Assembly: GCF_000177375.1 (NCBI RefSeq)
Contig: NZ_ADFR01000016.1
Coordinates: 62,001 to 126,000 of the forward strand
Direction of reading: 5' to 3'
DNA: 64,000 nt
From: Bulleidia extructa W1219
Lineage (GTDB): Bacteria; Bacillota_I; Bacilli_A; Erysipelotrichales; Erysipelotrichaceae
Each line of letters opens with the position of its first letter. Positions within the stretch are counted from its first letter, which is position 1. Position numbers and translations under genes: made by a program. Shown in pieces: positions 26,198-33,910 of the stretch. The notes below the pieces were generated by a model, which had not been told where the DNA came from, made no database searches, and saw only the letters and a program-made list of their open reading frames with translations.

Positions 26198-27036
26198 TAA
26201 TGCTTGCCTCCAAAAATACTCATAAATACAAAAGTCAATATAATCACCAAAGCCACAATTAAAATAACTAATACAATATTTAAAATACGGTTAGTTCTTC
26301 TCACTTTCGTATTCAAAGAAGCCACATCATCTCCATAATTTTCTAATTGAGCTCGCATGGAAGTTGTCTCATTTAAAAGTTGTTGATGCGTAGATTGTTC
26401 TTCTTGTCGATTCATCTCCGGGATTTCCATTGAATATTGTGAATCCTCGGTTGAAGAAGCCACTCTTCCAGCCATGATATCCTGTACTTCTTTCATGATA
26501 TCAGCCTTTGTTAAATTTTGAGTCGATTCACTAGATGAATTTACTTTTTGAAAAGGGATATCAGTCGTACTGCTATCTTCTAATGGTTCATAGTGCCGCT
26601 GTTGCTTTGGAAAAGGACGTGTCACTAACTTCTCTTCTTTCTTTAAAGAAGTCAAAATATCCAAAGAAGTCTCTTCGCTGGCCGCCTGACCATGTTCAAC
26701 ATTATAGCGTTTAGCTTCCTTAAGATATTGATTGATATATTCATTATCTAAAGGAGAAGCTTCAACATGACTCAAAGCTTCTAACGGAGATAAATCTGAC
26801 TGTTCAATCCGACTTGGTTGACGCGGTGTTGCAACCATCTCTTTGGCATGATTCGCTTTTTTGATCTCTGTATTTTTTTCACTAGGCACTTTAAAATTAC
26901 TTTGATCGATACGATTTAAACGACGAGCCAACCGTGATAATTCTTCACTTTGAATCGGGGTATCCAGAAGTGATTCTTGTTCTTGCATACTACTTCTTAA
27001 TTCTTTGTATTTTTTTGTACGGGAAAATTCTGACAT
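26197..27036 (-). CDS. Tail-anchored protein with long disordered cytoplasmic region, unknown
   Basis: 279 aa, not recognised. About 245 polar residues, rich in Glu, Ser and Gln and probably disordered, lead to a short heptad-like stretch (about 215-245) and one C-terminal membrane helix (about 251-275) with a short KH tail. This is the layout of tail-anchored scaffolds, some of which work at the division site or the cell envelope. The conserved-looking stretch DNEYINQYLKEAKRYNVEHG (about 97-116) could bind a partner. GGAG precedes ATG 27036 and TATAAT lies 21 nt upstream of it. It leads the cmk-der-gpsA operon. Confidence 0.6.
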   Translation of the reverse strand: MSEFSRTKKYKELRSSMQEQESLLDTPIQSEELSRLARRLNRIDQSNFKVPSEKNTEIKKANHAKEMVATPRQPSRIEQSDLSPLEALSHVEASPLDNEYINQYLKEAKRYNVEHGQAASEETSLDILTSLKKEEKLVTRPFPKQQRHYEPLEDSSTTDIPFQKVNSSSESTQNLTKADIMKEVQDIMAGRVASSTEDSQYSMEIPEMNRQEEQSTHQQLLNETTSMRAQLENYGDDVASLNTKVRRTNRILNIVLVILIVALVIILTFVFMSIFGGKH

Positions 27037-27057
27037 ATTAACTCTCCAATCGTCAAA

Positions 27058-27063
27058 ATTATA
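27058..27063 (-). promoter_or_regulatory. -10 box of the 27036-23243 operon
   Basis: Exact TATAAT on the minus strand 21 nt before ATG 27036 and right after the ribU terminator hairpin; -35 is unclear because that region is the hairpin. Confidence 0.5.
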
Positions 27064-27066
27064 CCA

Positions 27067-27090
27067 TAAAGAAAAGAGCCTTTCGGCTCT
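27067..27090 (-). terminator. Terminator of ribU
   Basis: Minus strand AGAGCC and GGCTCT with a GAAA tetraloop, followed by TTTCTTT, three bases after the ribU stop. Confidence 0.75.
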
Positions 27091-27092
27091 AA

Positions 27093-27713
27093 TTAACGAT
27101 GTAATAGCGGACTGATTGATTTATACAATAATAAAGTGCAAATAGAAACGATGATTCCTTTGATTAAATTAAAAGGAAGTACTGATAAAAGCACAAATCC
27201 CAAAGAATCTTGGATGAGTGGAATAATGGCTTGCCCGGCCTTTACAATTGAAGAAATACTCGTATGAAAGAAATATGCATACGCAGGTAATAATAAGAAA
27301 TAATTCGCAATTACTCCTGTGGTCGCCATGACTATAGTTCCTACACCCAATCCAATGAAAGCATTCTTTTTTGTTTTCTGTTTTTTATAAATGAACATAG
27401 CTGGCAAAACAAAAGAAAGACCAATTAAAAAATTCGCCAATTCTCCTACAAAAGCGGTTACCGTTCCTTTGAAAAGAAGATGTAAAACAATCTTTAAAGC
27501 TTCTATACAAACGGCCGCAAAGGGGCCCAAACTAAATCCGCCAATCAAAACAGCCACTTCACTTAAATCAAATTTATAGAAAGGCGGTGCAATGAATGGT
27601 AATGGAAATTCAATAGACATTAAAACAAAAGCCAAGGCTCCCATAATCGCCATCAGCGCCACACGTTTGATGGTAGAAACTTTTCTTTCTACTGTTTGAA
27701 CATTTTCTGACAT
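27093..27713 (-). CDS. ribU: Riboflavin ECF transporter S component
   Basis: 206 aa with about six membrane helices. The stretch IEFPLPFIAPPFYKFDLSE is characteristic of RibU, the riboflavin-binding S subunit that docks onto the shared EcfAA'T module, whose genes are not in this window. The FMN riboswitch upstream (27770-27882) is direct support for a flavin role. GAAGGAG lies 7 nt before ATG 27713. Cells with RibU take up riboflavin instead of, or in addition to, making it. Confidence 0.93.
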   Translation of the reverse strand: MSENVQTVERKVSTIKRVALMAIMGALAFVLMSIEFPLPFIAPPFYKFDLSEVAVLIGGFSLGPFAAVCIEALKIVLHLLFKGTVTAFVGELANFLIGLSFVLPAMFIYKKQKTKKNAFIGLGVGTIVMATTGVIANYFLLLPAYAYFFHTSISSIVKAGQAIIPLIQDSLGFVLLSVLPFNLIKGIIVSICTLLLYKSISPLLHR

Positions 27714-27733
27714 AGGTTTCTCCTTCCCTCTTA

Positions 27734-27760
27734 CAAAAAAAGAGGTTCTAAGTAACCTCA
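27734..27760 (-). terminator. Regulatory terminator of the FMN riboswitch
   Basis: Minus strand GAGGTT (27754-27759) pairs with AACCTC (27742-27747), followed by T7, between the riboswitch and the ribU ribosome site. It should form when FMN is bound. Confidence 0.75.
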
Positions 27761-27769
27761 GGAAAGATA

Positions 27770-27882
27770 ATAAAAGACTCTTTCATCCAGACTCTACTGT
27801 CGCCTTCGGAATCACACCGAATCATGCCATAGGCTCGCGGGGTATACCGCCGGTAGGGAATTTCACCCTGCCCTGAGTTACA
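27770..27882 (-). ncRNA. FMN riboswitch (RFN element)
   Basis: Minus strand has the conserved RFN blocks in order: GGGCAGGGTGAAATTCCC, ACCGGCGGTA, GCGAGC, GGTGTGATTCCGA, CGACAGT and AGTCTGGATGAAAGA. It lies directly upstream of ribU, with a downstream intrinsic terminator. FMN binding is expected to switch off ribU transcription. A TATAAT (27888-27893) just upstream gives the promoter. Confidence 0.95.
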
Positions 27883-27887
27883 CTTTA

Positions 27888-27893
27888 ATTATA
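27888..27893 (-). promoter_or_regulatory. -10 box of the FMN riboswitch-ribU transcript
   Basis: Exact TATAAT on the minus strand, about 6 nt before the riboswitch. A weak TTGCAT -35 lies 16 nt further up. Confidence 0.55.
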
Positions 27894-27942
27894 GAAAAAT
27901 TCGACCAACATGCAAGAAAAAAGAATTCATTCTCTGAATTCT

Positions 27943-28500
27943 TTACGCACGTCCACAATATTTACCATCCGATGTACTGACGACAATCATTTCTCCATTT
28001 TGAATAAATAAAGGAACCCTAATACTAAGCCCTGTTTCAACAACCGCATTCTTCGTAGCCGAAGTAGCTGTATCTCCTTTCACCGCTTGCTCGCATTCAG
28101 TTATCTGCAAAGTCACTTTATCCGGCAAAGAAACCCCCAAAATTTCACTACCATAAGTTGTTACAATAACAGAATCATTTTCTTTCATAAACTGCATTTC
28201 CCAAGTCAATCGTTCTTTAGGAATTTCTATTTGATCATAAGTATCATTATCCATAAAAATCAAATGACTGCCATCGTCATACAAATATTGCATATTCTTT
28301 TTTTCAATTTCAGCTTGTTCAATCTTGTCGCCTCCCGTAAAAGAAAGCTCATTAATAACACCGGTCCGCATATTCCGAACCTTCACTTTAACAATCATTT
28401 GACGCATGGCTGTTTTATTGTGATCAACATTGATGACTGTATACAAATTGCCCTCATAAGAAATAGACATATTCGGTTTTAAATCATTAACTATTATCAT
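27943..28500 (-). CDS. efp: Elongation factor P with atypical tip loop
   Basis: 185 aa, three beta-barrel domains, the standard EF-P length. It relieves ribosome stalling at polyproline stretches. Aligning the first domain with Bacillus EF-P by eye, the tip loop HVKPGKG is replaced by HNKTAMR, so the position normally carrying the modified Lys (B. subtilis K32) is Met32. The C-terminal domain ends in the usual G.Y..RA. The start is ATG 28500 with AAAGGTGG upstream. A promoter lies inside comGG (28525-28553). Confidence 0.9.
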   Translation of the reverse strand: MIIVNDLKPNMSISYEGNLYTVINVDHNKTAMRQMIVKVKVRNMRTGVINELSFTGGDKIEQAEIEKKNMQYLYDDGSHLIFMDNDTYDQIEIPKERLTWEMQFMKENDSVIVTTYGSEILGVSLPDKVTLQITECEQAVKGDTATSATKNAVVETGLSIRVPLFIQNGEMIVVSTSDGKYCGRA

Positions 28501-28524
28501 TCTTCTTACCACCTTTTCTATGTT

Positions 28525-28553
28525 ATTCTACCCAATTCAAAAGGACTTATCAA
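28525..28553 (-). promoter_or_regulatory. Promoter of efp inside the end of comGG
   Basis: Minus strand -35 TTGATA (28548-28553), 17-nt spacer, -10 TAGAAT (28525-28530), 24 nt before ATG 28500. It lets efp be expressed without the competence operon. Confidence 0.6.
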
Positions 28554-28854
28554 CTTGAAAATGATATTCAATGACTTCCTTATTCACCAAATCCACTTTA
28601 ATTTCCATCTTCTTTTTTTGAGGATAATAAATTTCTTTAATGATTTTATTTTCTTTAACACTTCCTTTTTTCAGATCACACTCAACTTGTCGAATGATTT
28701 TTCTTTCTTCTAAATAAAACGCAAAATCTTTCTTTAGATTTTCTTGAATCATCATTTCCTTTTTCTTAAAATCTAATTGTTCACCAAGATAATACCCATA
28801 AAACAAAAACAATGCCAAAAAATAGATGGATATGAATCCCTTCTTATGGCACAT
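28537..28854 (-). CDS. comGG: ComGG-like minor pseudopilin
   Basis: 105 aa. It has a short N-terminus ending KKGFISIYFL, a hydrophobic helix and a polar C-terminal domain, as expected for the last comG product. Sequence in this family is poorly conserved, so the call leans on position as seventh and last gene of the operon. The start is ATG 28854 with AAAGGTGG upstream; it overlaps comGF by 11 nt. The Glu5 of typical pilins is absent, as is common for ComGG. Confidence 0.65.
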   Translation of the reverse strand: MCHKKGFISIYFLALFLFYGYYLGEQLDFKKKEMMIQENLKKDFAFYLEERKIIRQVECDLKKGSVKENKIIKEIYYPQKKKMEIKVDLVNKEVIEYHFQVDKSF

Positions 28855-29233
28855 AGATTCCCACCTTTCTTTCCCCATAATTGGAACGATAGACCAAATA
28901 AATCTTTTTTTCGAATTCTTCAAAAGAAACAAACTGGATTTTTTCTAAAAAAATTTGTGTCCCCGGTTGTAAAATTAACTTTTCATTGACCAATAATAAA
29001 ACCTTTTCCTGTTGACCAAGACGATAATGAAGTTGATGATTTTCAAGGGAAAGATCTTTTGCCAGCATCAACTCTCTTCTTAATTGGGCCAAAGCAATTT
29101 CATCTTGCCAAAGAGAATATGTTTCCCTTCTTTTCTGTGTTCTTAAGAAAGAAGGAATCACCGATACTAAGCTCACTAAAACGAGAATGGACAATAAGAC
29201 ATCGATGATGAGACTTCCTCTTTGACTTCGCAT
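28844..29233 (-). CDS. comGF: ComGF-like minor pseudopilin
   Basis: 129 aa. Its prepilin-like N-terminus RGSLIIDVLLSILVLVSLVSV has Asp in place of the usual Glu5, followed by an amphipathic region and beta-strands. It is the sixth comG gene, overlapping comGE by 58 nt and comGG by 11 nt. AGGAG lies about 11 nt before ATG 29233. Assignment rests on N-terminal architecture plus operon position. Confidence 0.7.
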   Translation of the reverse strand: MRSQRGSLIIDVLLSILVLVSLVSVIPSFLRTQKRRETYSLWQDEIALAQLRRELMLAKDLSLENHQLHYRLGQQEKVLLLVNEKLILQPGTQIFLEKIQFVSFEEFEKKIYLVYRSNYGERKVGIYVP

Positions 29234-29421
29234 GATGAACTCTTCTCCTTTTCAAAACCTCTTTGAATCCATTTTTGATAGTTCTCTAGTCCTGCATCTT
29301 TTTGAAGATAAAATAACACCTGATACCCTAAGCTGACTAACATCATAAAAATAAACACACAAATTAGAGCTTCCATTAGAAAAAATCCAGATTTACTCCC
29401 ACCGTAATCGCCCTTGTGCAA
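29176..29421 (-). CDS. comGE: ComGE-like minor pseudopilin
   Basis: 81 aa prepilin. The cleavage site SG^FFLMEAL has Glu at +5, followed by a hydrophobic helix and a short soluble domain with two Cys. A TTG start at 29421 fits best, with AGGTGGTGA about 8 nt upstream; there is no ATG before the prepilin motif. It overlaps the comGD end by 29 nt. Confidence 0.7.
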   Translation of the reverse strand: MHKGDYGGSKSGFFLMEALICVFIFMMLVSLGYQVLFYLQKDAGLENYQKWIQRGFEKEKSSSCEVKEEVSSSMSYCPFSF

Positions 29422-29728
29422 TTCGAATCACCACCTTTTGTTTCAAGGATTCTATCCATTTGCTTTGACCATGATCAACATACCCATTTGCATAAAAGAA
29501 GATTCCTTCATACTCTTCAGTTCTTTTATTGGCCATCGCTGTACTTTGAGTCAATAAGTAATTCAAAGACCACCCTTGTTTAGATACAAAACCACGAAAT
29601 AAAGGCATAGGGGTCCACACAAATAAAATAGATAATACCAATAAAATAACCAACAATTCCATGAAGCTAAATGCCTCAACGTATCTTTGCTTGACCATTT
29701 TGAATAATGAGATGTTTTGATCCATCAC
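29393..29728 (-). CDS. comGD: ComGD-like minor pseudopilin
   Basis: 111 aa. The prepilin motif EA^FSFMELL with Glu5 and a following hydrophobic helix mark a type IV-like pseudopilin that joins the competence pilus and DNA uptake machine. The start is uncertain: ATG 29728, 29725 or 29698 (MVKQRY) are possible, none with a good ribosome site, so translation is probably coupled to comGC, which it overlaps by 53 nt. Confidence 0.75.
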   Translation of the reverse strand: MMDQNISLFKMVKQRYVEAFSFMELLVILLVLSILFVWTPMPLFRGFVSKQGWSLNYLLTQSTAMANKRTEEYEGIFFYANGYVDHGQSKWIESLKQKVVIRIAQGRLRWE

Positions 29729-29978
29729 AAGTTAATTGCGATTCACTTAAAAGTCCTTCCGAAACCAATTCATTCACTGAATTGGGCAAACGATCATGAG
29801 CCAATTTGTACTGTAAGATAGCTGAATCTCCTATTTTTTCTAGCGCTTGGCATCCTTTATGATTGACAATCGTTAAGGTTTTTTGAATATTCGGAACCAC
29901 CAATAAAAATAAAACTGAAATAATTAAAATCACAATGACCATTTCCAATAATGTAAATCCACGAACTTTCTTTTCCAT
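29676..29978 (-). CDS. comGC: Major competence pseudopilin ComGC
   Basis: 100 aa. Classic prepilin signature RG^FTLLEMVIVILIISVLFLL with Glu5, cleaved by the ComC peptidase (not in this window). Two Cys in the soluble part (C60 region and C92 region) could make the internal disulphide known in ComGC. The start is ATG 29978 with AAAGGAGG upstream. It builds the pseudopilus that pulls DNA through the cell wall. Confidence 0.9.
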   Translation of the reverse strand: MEKKVRGFTLLEMVIVILIISVLFLLVVPNIQKTLTIVNHKGCQALEKIGDSAILQYKLAHDRLPNSVNELVSEGLLSESQLTCDGSKHLIIQNGQAKIR

Positions 29979-29992
29979 TCTCTTTCCTCCTT

Positions 29993-30946
29993 TCAAAATT
30001 GCTGAAGAAACCGCATCGGATAAAGAATCACTTGATACATGAGCACCAATAAATAGGCAATCTGTCCATAAGCAAAACACTGTAAAATCATTGAAAAACG
30101 CTTTAAGCGTTGATTTTGTTTATCACTTGCAATGACCAAATATCTCTCTAGTAAAAGAATAGTATCTTTAAAAAAATAAGAAAGTTGAAAGAAACGCTGT
30201 AAATTAGGCTCCACAATCCGATGAGAATAAATAGCTTGAAAAGAAATACCAAGACACAATAAACGGTTAAATTCACCAGCTATATAACGAACCATAGGTT
30301 TTTCCTGAATGTGACTTAATAGCCGAAAACTTTCTTGACTGGATTGTTGAAGTTTTAAACATTCTAAATAATATTCCACAAATTCTATTGAACCTTTCTG
30401 GACAAAATAACTTCTTGGATATACCTTACTCAACACACGATACAAAACAATCTGCACTTTCTTTATTTTCAAAAAAGTCACTAAACCGATCAATCCAAAT
30501 GATAAAAATCCCATCATGATCCAAGAAAGCCTTAAACTTCTTTCCACCTCTTTTAAAGACTGATGTTCAATCGCAAATGAATCAATGACCCTTGTCATTG
30601 TGGGAAGAATGAAGTAAGAAAACGCAAAACTACCGATACTGACTAAAAGAACCAGCAAGAAAGGATAAGTTAATTTCTTTTCCATTGCTTTTTTCTTTTG
30701 TTGTTCCATTTGCGTCAAACAAATAGCTAATTGTAAAGATTTTGAAAAAGACAAAAGCGATAAAAATCCCTCTAAATGAACCCATAATTTTTTGGGACAA
30801 ACTTGATGAAAAGCCACCTCTAAAGCTTCCCCTTCTTCTAATTGCCTCTTCAAATACTCAATAGCTTTTTCATTTCTTTTTTCTTCAATCAGTGTTAAAG
30901 CATCCTTTAAAGGAATATCTTGTTTTAATAGTTGATTCAAATACAA
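29993..30946 (-). CDS. comGB: Competence pilus membrane platform ComGB
   Basis: 317 aa type II secretion F-domain protein. Two repeats of a cytoplasmic helical domain are each followed by membrane helices (about 106-130, 155-175 and a C-terminal one near 290-310). It is the inner-membrane platform on which ComGA assembles the pseudopilus. The best start is a TTG at 30946, 7 nt after the comGA stop, with a weak GAAG ribosome site. Confidence 0.87.
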   Translation of the reverse strand: MYLNQLLKQDIPLKDALTLIEEKRNEKAIEYLKRQLEEGEALEVAFHQVCPKKLWVHLEGFLSLLSFSKSLQLAICLTQMEQQKKKAMEKKLTYPFLLVLLVSIGSFAFSYFILPTMTRVIDSFAIEHQSLKEVERSLRLSWIMMGFLSFGLIGLVTFLKIKKVQIVLYRVLSKVYPRSYFVQKGSIEFVEYYLECLKLQQSSQESFRLLSHIQEKPMVRYIAGEFNRLLCLGISFQAIYSHRIVEPNLQRFFQLSYFFKDTILLLERYLVIASDKQNQRLKRFSMILQCFAYGQIAYLLVLMYQVILYPMRFLQQF

Positions 30947-30953
30947 ACAATCT

Positions 30954-31901
30954 TCAAAAGAAATAGACTTCCTCCGATTGTTTAATCTGCTTTTCCAAAG
31001 GGATAAATTCCGGGGAATGTTTTTGATTTTGAAAATAATACCTCAACTCCTTTTCATCCATCATTTCATAAACAGATTGTTTATGACCATCTTCTTCAAT
31101 CAACTCTTGATAAGAAATGCCCACTAACACTTCTTTCAATTGATTTAAAGAAACACCTAAATCCACCATTCGACTGATGGCTAAAGAAGAACTGGCAGAA
31201 TGAATTGAACTAAATACCAAATGGCCGGTTAAAGCACAACGATACGCCATTTTTGCGGCAATACTATCTCTAATTTCACCAATGAGAATAATATCCGGAT
31301 CATGTCTAAGCAACTGTTTGATGCCTTCTTCATAACTCAGCTGTTCTTTAGATACTTGTAACTGAACCATATTCTCTTGATAAACTTCAATAGGATCTTC
31401 CAAACTAAAGACCTTTTTTCCCTCAATTTGGTGTAAAAGACTATACATAGTGGTTGTCTTCCCACTTCCTGTTAAGCCACTGAATAACACAAAGCCACTT
31501 TTCATTTGAATCATCTTCTTCATCCATCTTTGATTGTTCTGAAAAGGAGTCAATTCTTCAATGGAAAAGTGATGACTTTGATTAAGAATCCTTAAAACCG
31601 CTGATTGCTTGTGGTGACTTTGGATCAAAGCAAAGCGACAACTTAAGTTCTGTTCTCCGATTTGAATTTCGAAAGAACCACTTTGAGGTACATAAGCTCT
31701 TGAAACATCTAAATTAGATAAATACATCAAATAATGAAACAAGCGTTCATCCTCCGGTCTTGTTCGTACCTTCTCAATTCCCTGCATGGTGCGTAATTCC
31801 ATCTGAATGACTTTACCATCTTGTTTAATAAAGTGAATATCACTTGCTTTTCGAAATAGAGCTTCTTTTAACCACTCTTCTAATCTTTCCTTCATATCCA
31901 T
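30954..31901 (-). CDS. comGA: Competence pilus assembly ATPase ComGA
   Basis: 315 aa GspE/PilB-type traffic ATPase. Walker A GLTGSGKTT (about 147-155), the Asp box, Walker B DPDIILIGEIRD and the His box GHLVFSSIHSAS are all present. It powers pseudopilus assembly at the cytoplasmic face. The start is not certain: GTG 31907, ATG 31901 or ATG 31895 are possible, with only GGGAA as ribosome site. It leads the seven-gene comG operon. Confidence 0.92.
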   Translation of the reverse strand: MDMKERLEEWLKEALFRKASDIHFIKQDGKVIQMELRTMQGIEKVRTRPEDERLFHYLMYLSNLDVSRAYVPQSGSFEIQIGEQNLSCRFALIQSHHKQSAVLRILNQSHHFSIEELTPFQNNQRWMKKMIQMKSGFVLFSGLTGSGKTTTMYSLLHQIEGKKVFSLEDPIEVYQENMVQLQVSKEQLSYEEGIKQLLRHDPDIILIGEIRDSIAAKMAYRCALTGHLVFSSIHSASSSLAISRMVDLGVSLNQLKEVLVGISYQELIEEDGHKQSVYEMMDEKELRYYFQNQKHSPEFIPLEKQIKQSEEVYFF

Positions 31902-31935
31902 GCACACTTATATTCCCTAATAGAAGAAACATCCA

Positions 31936-31962
31936 TAAAAAAAGATGAGATTTCTCATCTTA
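31936..31962 (-). terminator. Terminator of the glyoxalase II-like gene
   Basis: Minus strand AAGATGAG and CTCATCTT form a perfect 8-bp stem with a 4-nt loop and a T7 tail. It overlaps the stop of the 31955 gene and separates it from comGA. Confidence 0.85.
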
Positions 31963-32545
31963 AGAAAATATTGGTTTGAAGCTCATAAGCCAAGCTAGTC
32001 ACTTGATCATGTCCCGGATACACTTTTAGCCCGGGATTTAAGTTTTTTAATTTTTGTAAGCTTTGCATCAAATCTCTTTCATTTCCGCCATATAAATCAC
32101 TTCGTCCTATAGTTCCTCTAAATAAGGTATCTCCTGAAAACAAGCAATCTTTCAACAATAAGCACGTTGAGCCCATGGAATGTCCTGGTGTATACAAAAC
32201 TTCGGCTTGGAAATGTCCTATTTGAATCATTCCTTCTTCAACAGCTAAAAAAGGATGATAAATAGGCGCTCCTGACGGAATCAAAAGATTTGGATCAACC
32301 AAATCACGATCACCTTCATGCATATACAATGGAGTATTTGGATAAGCATCCATCAAATCATCTACTGCAACCGTATGATCACTATGCCCATGTGTTAAAT
32401 AGATACCGACCACTTGAAAACCAAGCAAATAAGATTGAATGGCGGAAAAAGAATTTCCCGGATCAATGATTAAGGCTTCTTTTTCTTCCAAACAAATATA
32501 AGTATTCTCTTGAAACTTTCCTTGATTTAAACAAATCACTTTCAT
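31955..32545 (-). CDS. Metallo-beta-lactamase fold hydrolase, glyoxalase II-like (YqgX type)
   Basis: 196 aa. Zinc-binding THGHSDH, then PGHSMGS, GDTLF and the final GHD are all in place, so it should be an active binuclear metal hydrolase of the YqgX/glyoxalase II-like group that cleaves thioesters such as lactoyl-thiols or persulfides. The true substrate is unknown. YqgX-like genes often lie beside comGA in Firmicutes, as here. ATG 32545 has no ribosome site; a -10-like TATTAC lies 6 nt upstream. Confidence 0.8.
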   Translation of the reverse strand: MKVICLNQGKFQENTYICLEEKEALIIDPGNSFSAIQSYLLGFQVVGIYLTHGHSDHTVAVDDLMDAYPNTPLYMHEGDRDLVDPNLLIPSGAPIYHPFLAVEEGMIQIGHFQAEVLYTPGHSMGSTCLLLKDCLFSGDTLFRGTIGRSDLYGGNERDLMQSLQKLKNLNPGLKVYPGHDQVTSLAYELQTNIFLR

Positions 32546-32554
32546 ATAGACGTA

Positions 32555-32580
32555 ATAAAAAAATAGTCCGATGACTATTT
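32555..32580 (-). terminator. Terminator of rpmG
   Basis: Minus strand AAATAGTC (32573-32580) pairs with GACTATTT (32561-32568), loop ATCG, followed by a T-tract. The rpmG stop codon lies inside the stem. Confidence 0.75.
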
Positions 32581-32727
32581 CTTCTCCTTATGTAGAGTCA
32601 TTTTTCTAAGACGCTTGCTATATTTCATAACTTCTAACTTTTCAGGATGCTTGCGCTTATTTCTTGTCGTGATATAGTCCTCTTCCCCACATTCTGTGCA
32701 GACTAAGATAACATTTTCTCTTGCCAT
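32575..32727 (-). CDS. rpmG: Ribosomal protein L33
   Basis: 50 aa. The pattern [30 protein letters not shown] is L33. The first zinc pair (C10, C13) is kept, but the second pair, normally in KYCPRC or similar, is lost (KYSKRL), so it is a hybrid of zinc and non-zinc forms. AGGAGGTG precedes ATG 32727. It has its own extended -10 promoter and terminator. A second L33 copy may exist elsewhere, as is common in Firmicutes. Confidence 0.93.
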   Translation of the reverse strand: MARENVILVCTECGEEDYITTRNKRKHPEKLEVMKYSKRLRKMTLHKEKK

Positions 32728-32754
32728 GATCCACCTCCTGGTCTTTGCTAAAAG

Positions 32755-32784
32755 ATTATATCATAGTTTTCTATCAGTGGACAA
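32755..32784 (-). promoter_or_regulatory. Promoter of rpmG
   Basis: Minus strand -35 TTGTCC (32779-32784), 18-nt spacer, extended -10 TGATATAAT (hexamer 32755-32760), 27 nt before ATG 32727. Confidence 0.65.
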
Positions 32785-32825
32785 ATAAATGAAATAGTGA
32801 AAAAATATTTTTGAGGAGGATCTAG

Positions 32826-33902
32826 ATGAAACGAAGTGAAACAAGACCAATCTATGTTGGATCCGTACAAATCGGCGGCCAAAATAGGTGCGTTTTACAA
32901 TCGATGACAAATGTTTCTACTCATGATGTAGAAGCCAGTGTCAAACAAATCAATGAATTAGCCAAAGCTGGATGTGAGATTGTCCGTTTAGCTGTTTTAA
33001 ATGAAAAAGATGCCGAAAAAATCGGTGAAATCAAAAATCGAACCAGCGTTCCCTTAGTCGCAGATATTCACTTTAATCATAAACTTGCCCTAACTTGTCT
33101 AGACTTAGGAATTGATGCTATTCGTATCAATCCAGGAAATATTGGCGGAAAAGAAAATGTGGAAGCTGTTGTCAAAAAATGTCAAAAAAGAAATGTGCCC
33201 ATTCGTATTGGAATCAACTCCGGCTCCCTTGAAAGAGAACTCTTGGTAAAGTATGGCGGTCCTTGTGCCGATGCCATGTTAGAAAGTGCTGATAAACATA
33301 TCAAAATTCTAGAAGATCTGGGTTTTGAAGACATTTGTTTATCGTTTAAATCTTCCAATGTAGCTTTAACTATTGAAGTCTATGAAAAAGCCTCCCAGAA
33401 ATACCCCTATCCATTGCACTTGGGGGTCACAGAAGCAGGCGGATTTAGGGATTCTTCTATTAAATCCTCGGCTGCTTTAGGAGCTCTTCTCTATCAGGGA
33501 ATCGGTGATACCATGCGTATATCCGTTTCTGCTGCTCCTGTTGAAGAACTTTATATTGGCAAACAACTCTTAAGGAGCTTTAAATTGATAGAAGACGTCC
33601 CTGATTTAATTGCTTGTCCAACTTGTGGTCGTATCCAATATGATATGTTACCACTGGTAAAAGAAATGGAAGATTATCTTCAAGACCTTCATTCCAATAT
33701 CACTGTTGCTGTTATGGGATGTCCGGTTAATGGTATCCAAGAAGCCTCAAGAGCTGATATTGGTGTAGCAGGTGGTGTCAAACACGGCCTTATCTTCCGC
33801 AAAGGAAAAGTCATCCGTAAAGTTCCCCAAGAAGTCCTTCGAGATACCCTTATTGAAGAAATCAATAAATTAGTACAAGAAAAGCTTAGTCAATCAAACT
33901 AA
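32826..33902 (+). CDS. ispG: 4-hydroxy-3-methylbut-2-en-1-yl diphosphate synthase (flavodoxin)
   Basis: 358 aa, GcpE. It turns MEcPP into HMBPP in the non-mevalonate isoprenoid pathway. A TIM barrel (SMTNVSTHDVEA, RINPGNIGG) is followed by a [4Fe-4S] domain with CPTCGR and a later GCPVNG Cys. GAGGAGG lies 6 nt before ATG 32826. Together with ispH at 35325 it shows that this organism uses the MEP route. Confidence 0.95.
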   Translation: MKRSETRPIYVGSVQIGGQNRCVLQSMTNVSTHDVEASVKQINELAKAGCEIVRLAVLNEKDAEKIGEIKNRTSVPLVADIHFNHKLALTCLDLGIDAIRINPGNIGGKENVEAVVKKCQKRNVPIRIGINSGSLERELLVKYGGPCADAMLESADKHIKILEDLGFEDICLSFKSSNVALTIEVYEKASQKYPYPLHLGVTEAGGFRDSSIKSSAALGALLYQGIGDTMRISVSAAPVEELYIGKQLLRSFKLIEDVPDLIACPTCGRIQYDMLPLVKEMEDYLQDLHSNITVAVMGCPVNGIQEASRADIGVAGGVKHGLIFRKGKVIRKVPQEVLRDTLIEEINKLVQEKLSQSN

Positions 33903-33910
33903 GCTTTTTT
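33882..33910. terminator. Bidirectional terminator overlapping ispG and helicase stops
   Basis: AAGCTTAGT (33882-33890) pairs with ACTAAGCTT (33898-33906), with T-tract on the right and A-tract on the left. It overlaps the last ispG codons and the stop of the convergent helicase gene. Confidence 0.8.

Noticed and set aside
28087-28482. Plus-strand open frame opposite efp
   Set aside because: No ribosome site or promoter, composition mirrors efp codons; antisense shadow.
31895-31930. Possible ComX/SigH-type competence box (GGGAATA) before comGA
   Set aside because: Too far from the TNCGAATA consensus (about two mismatches) and no regulator gene in the window to support it.
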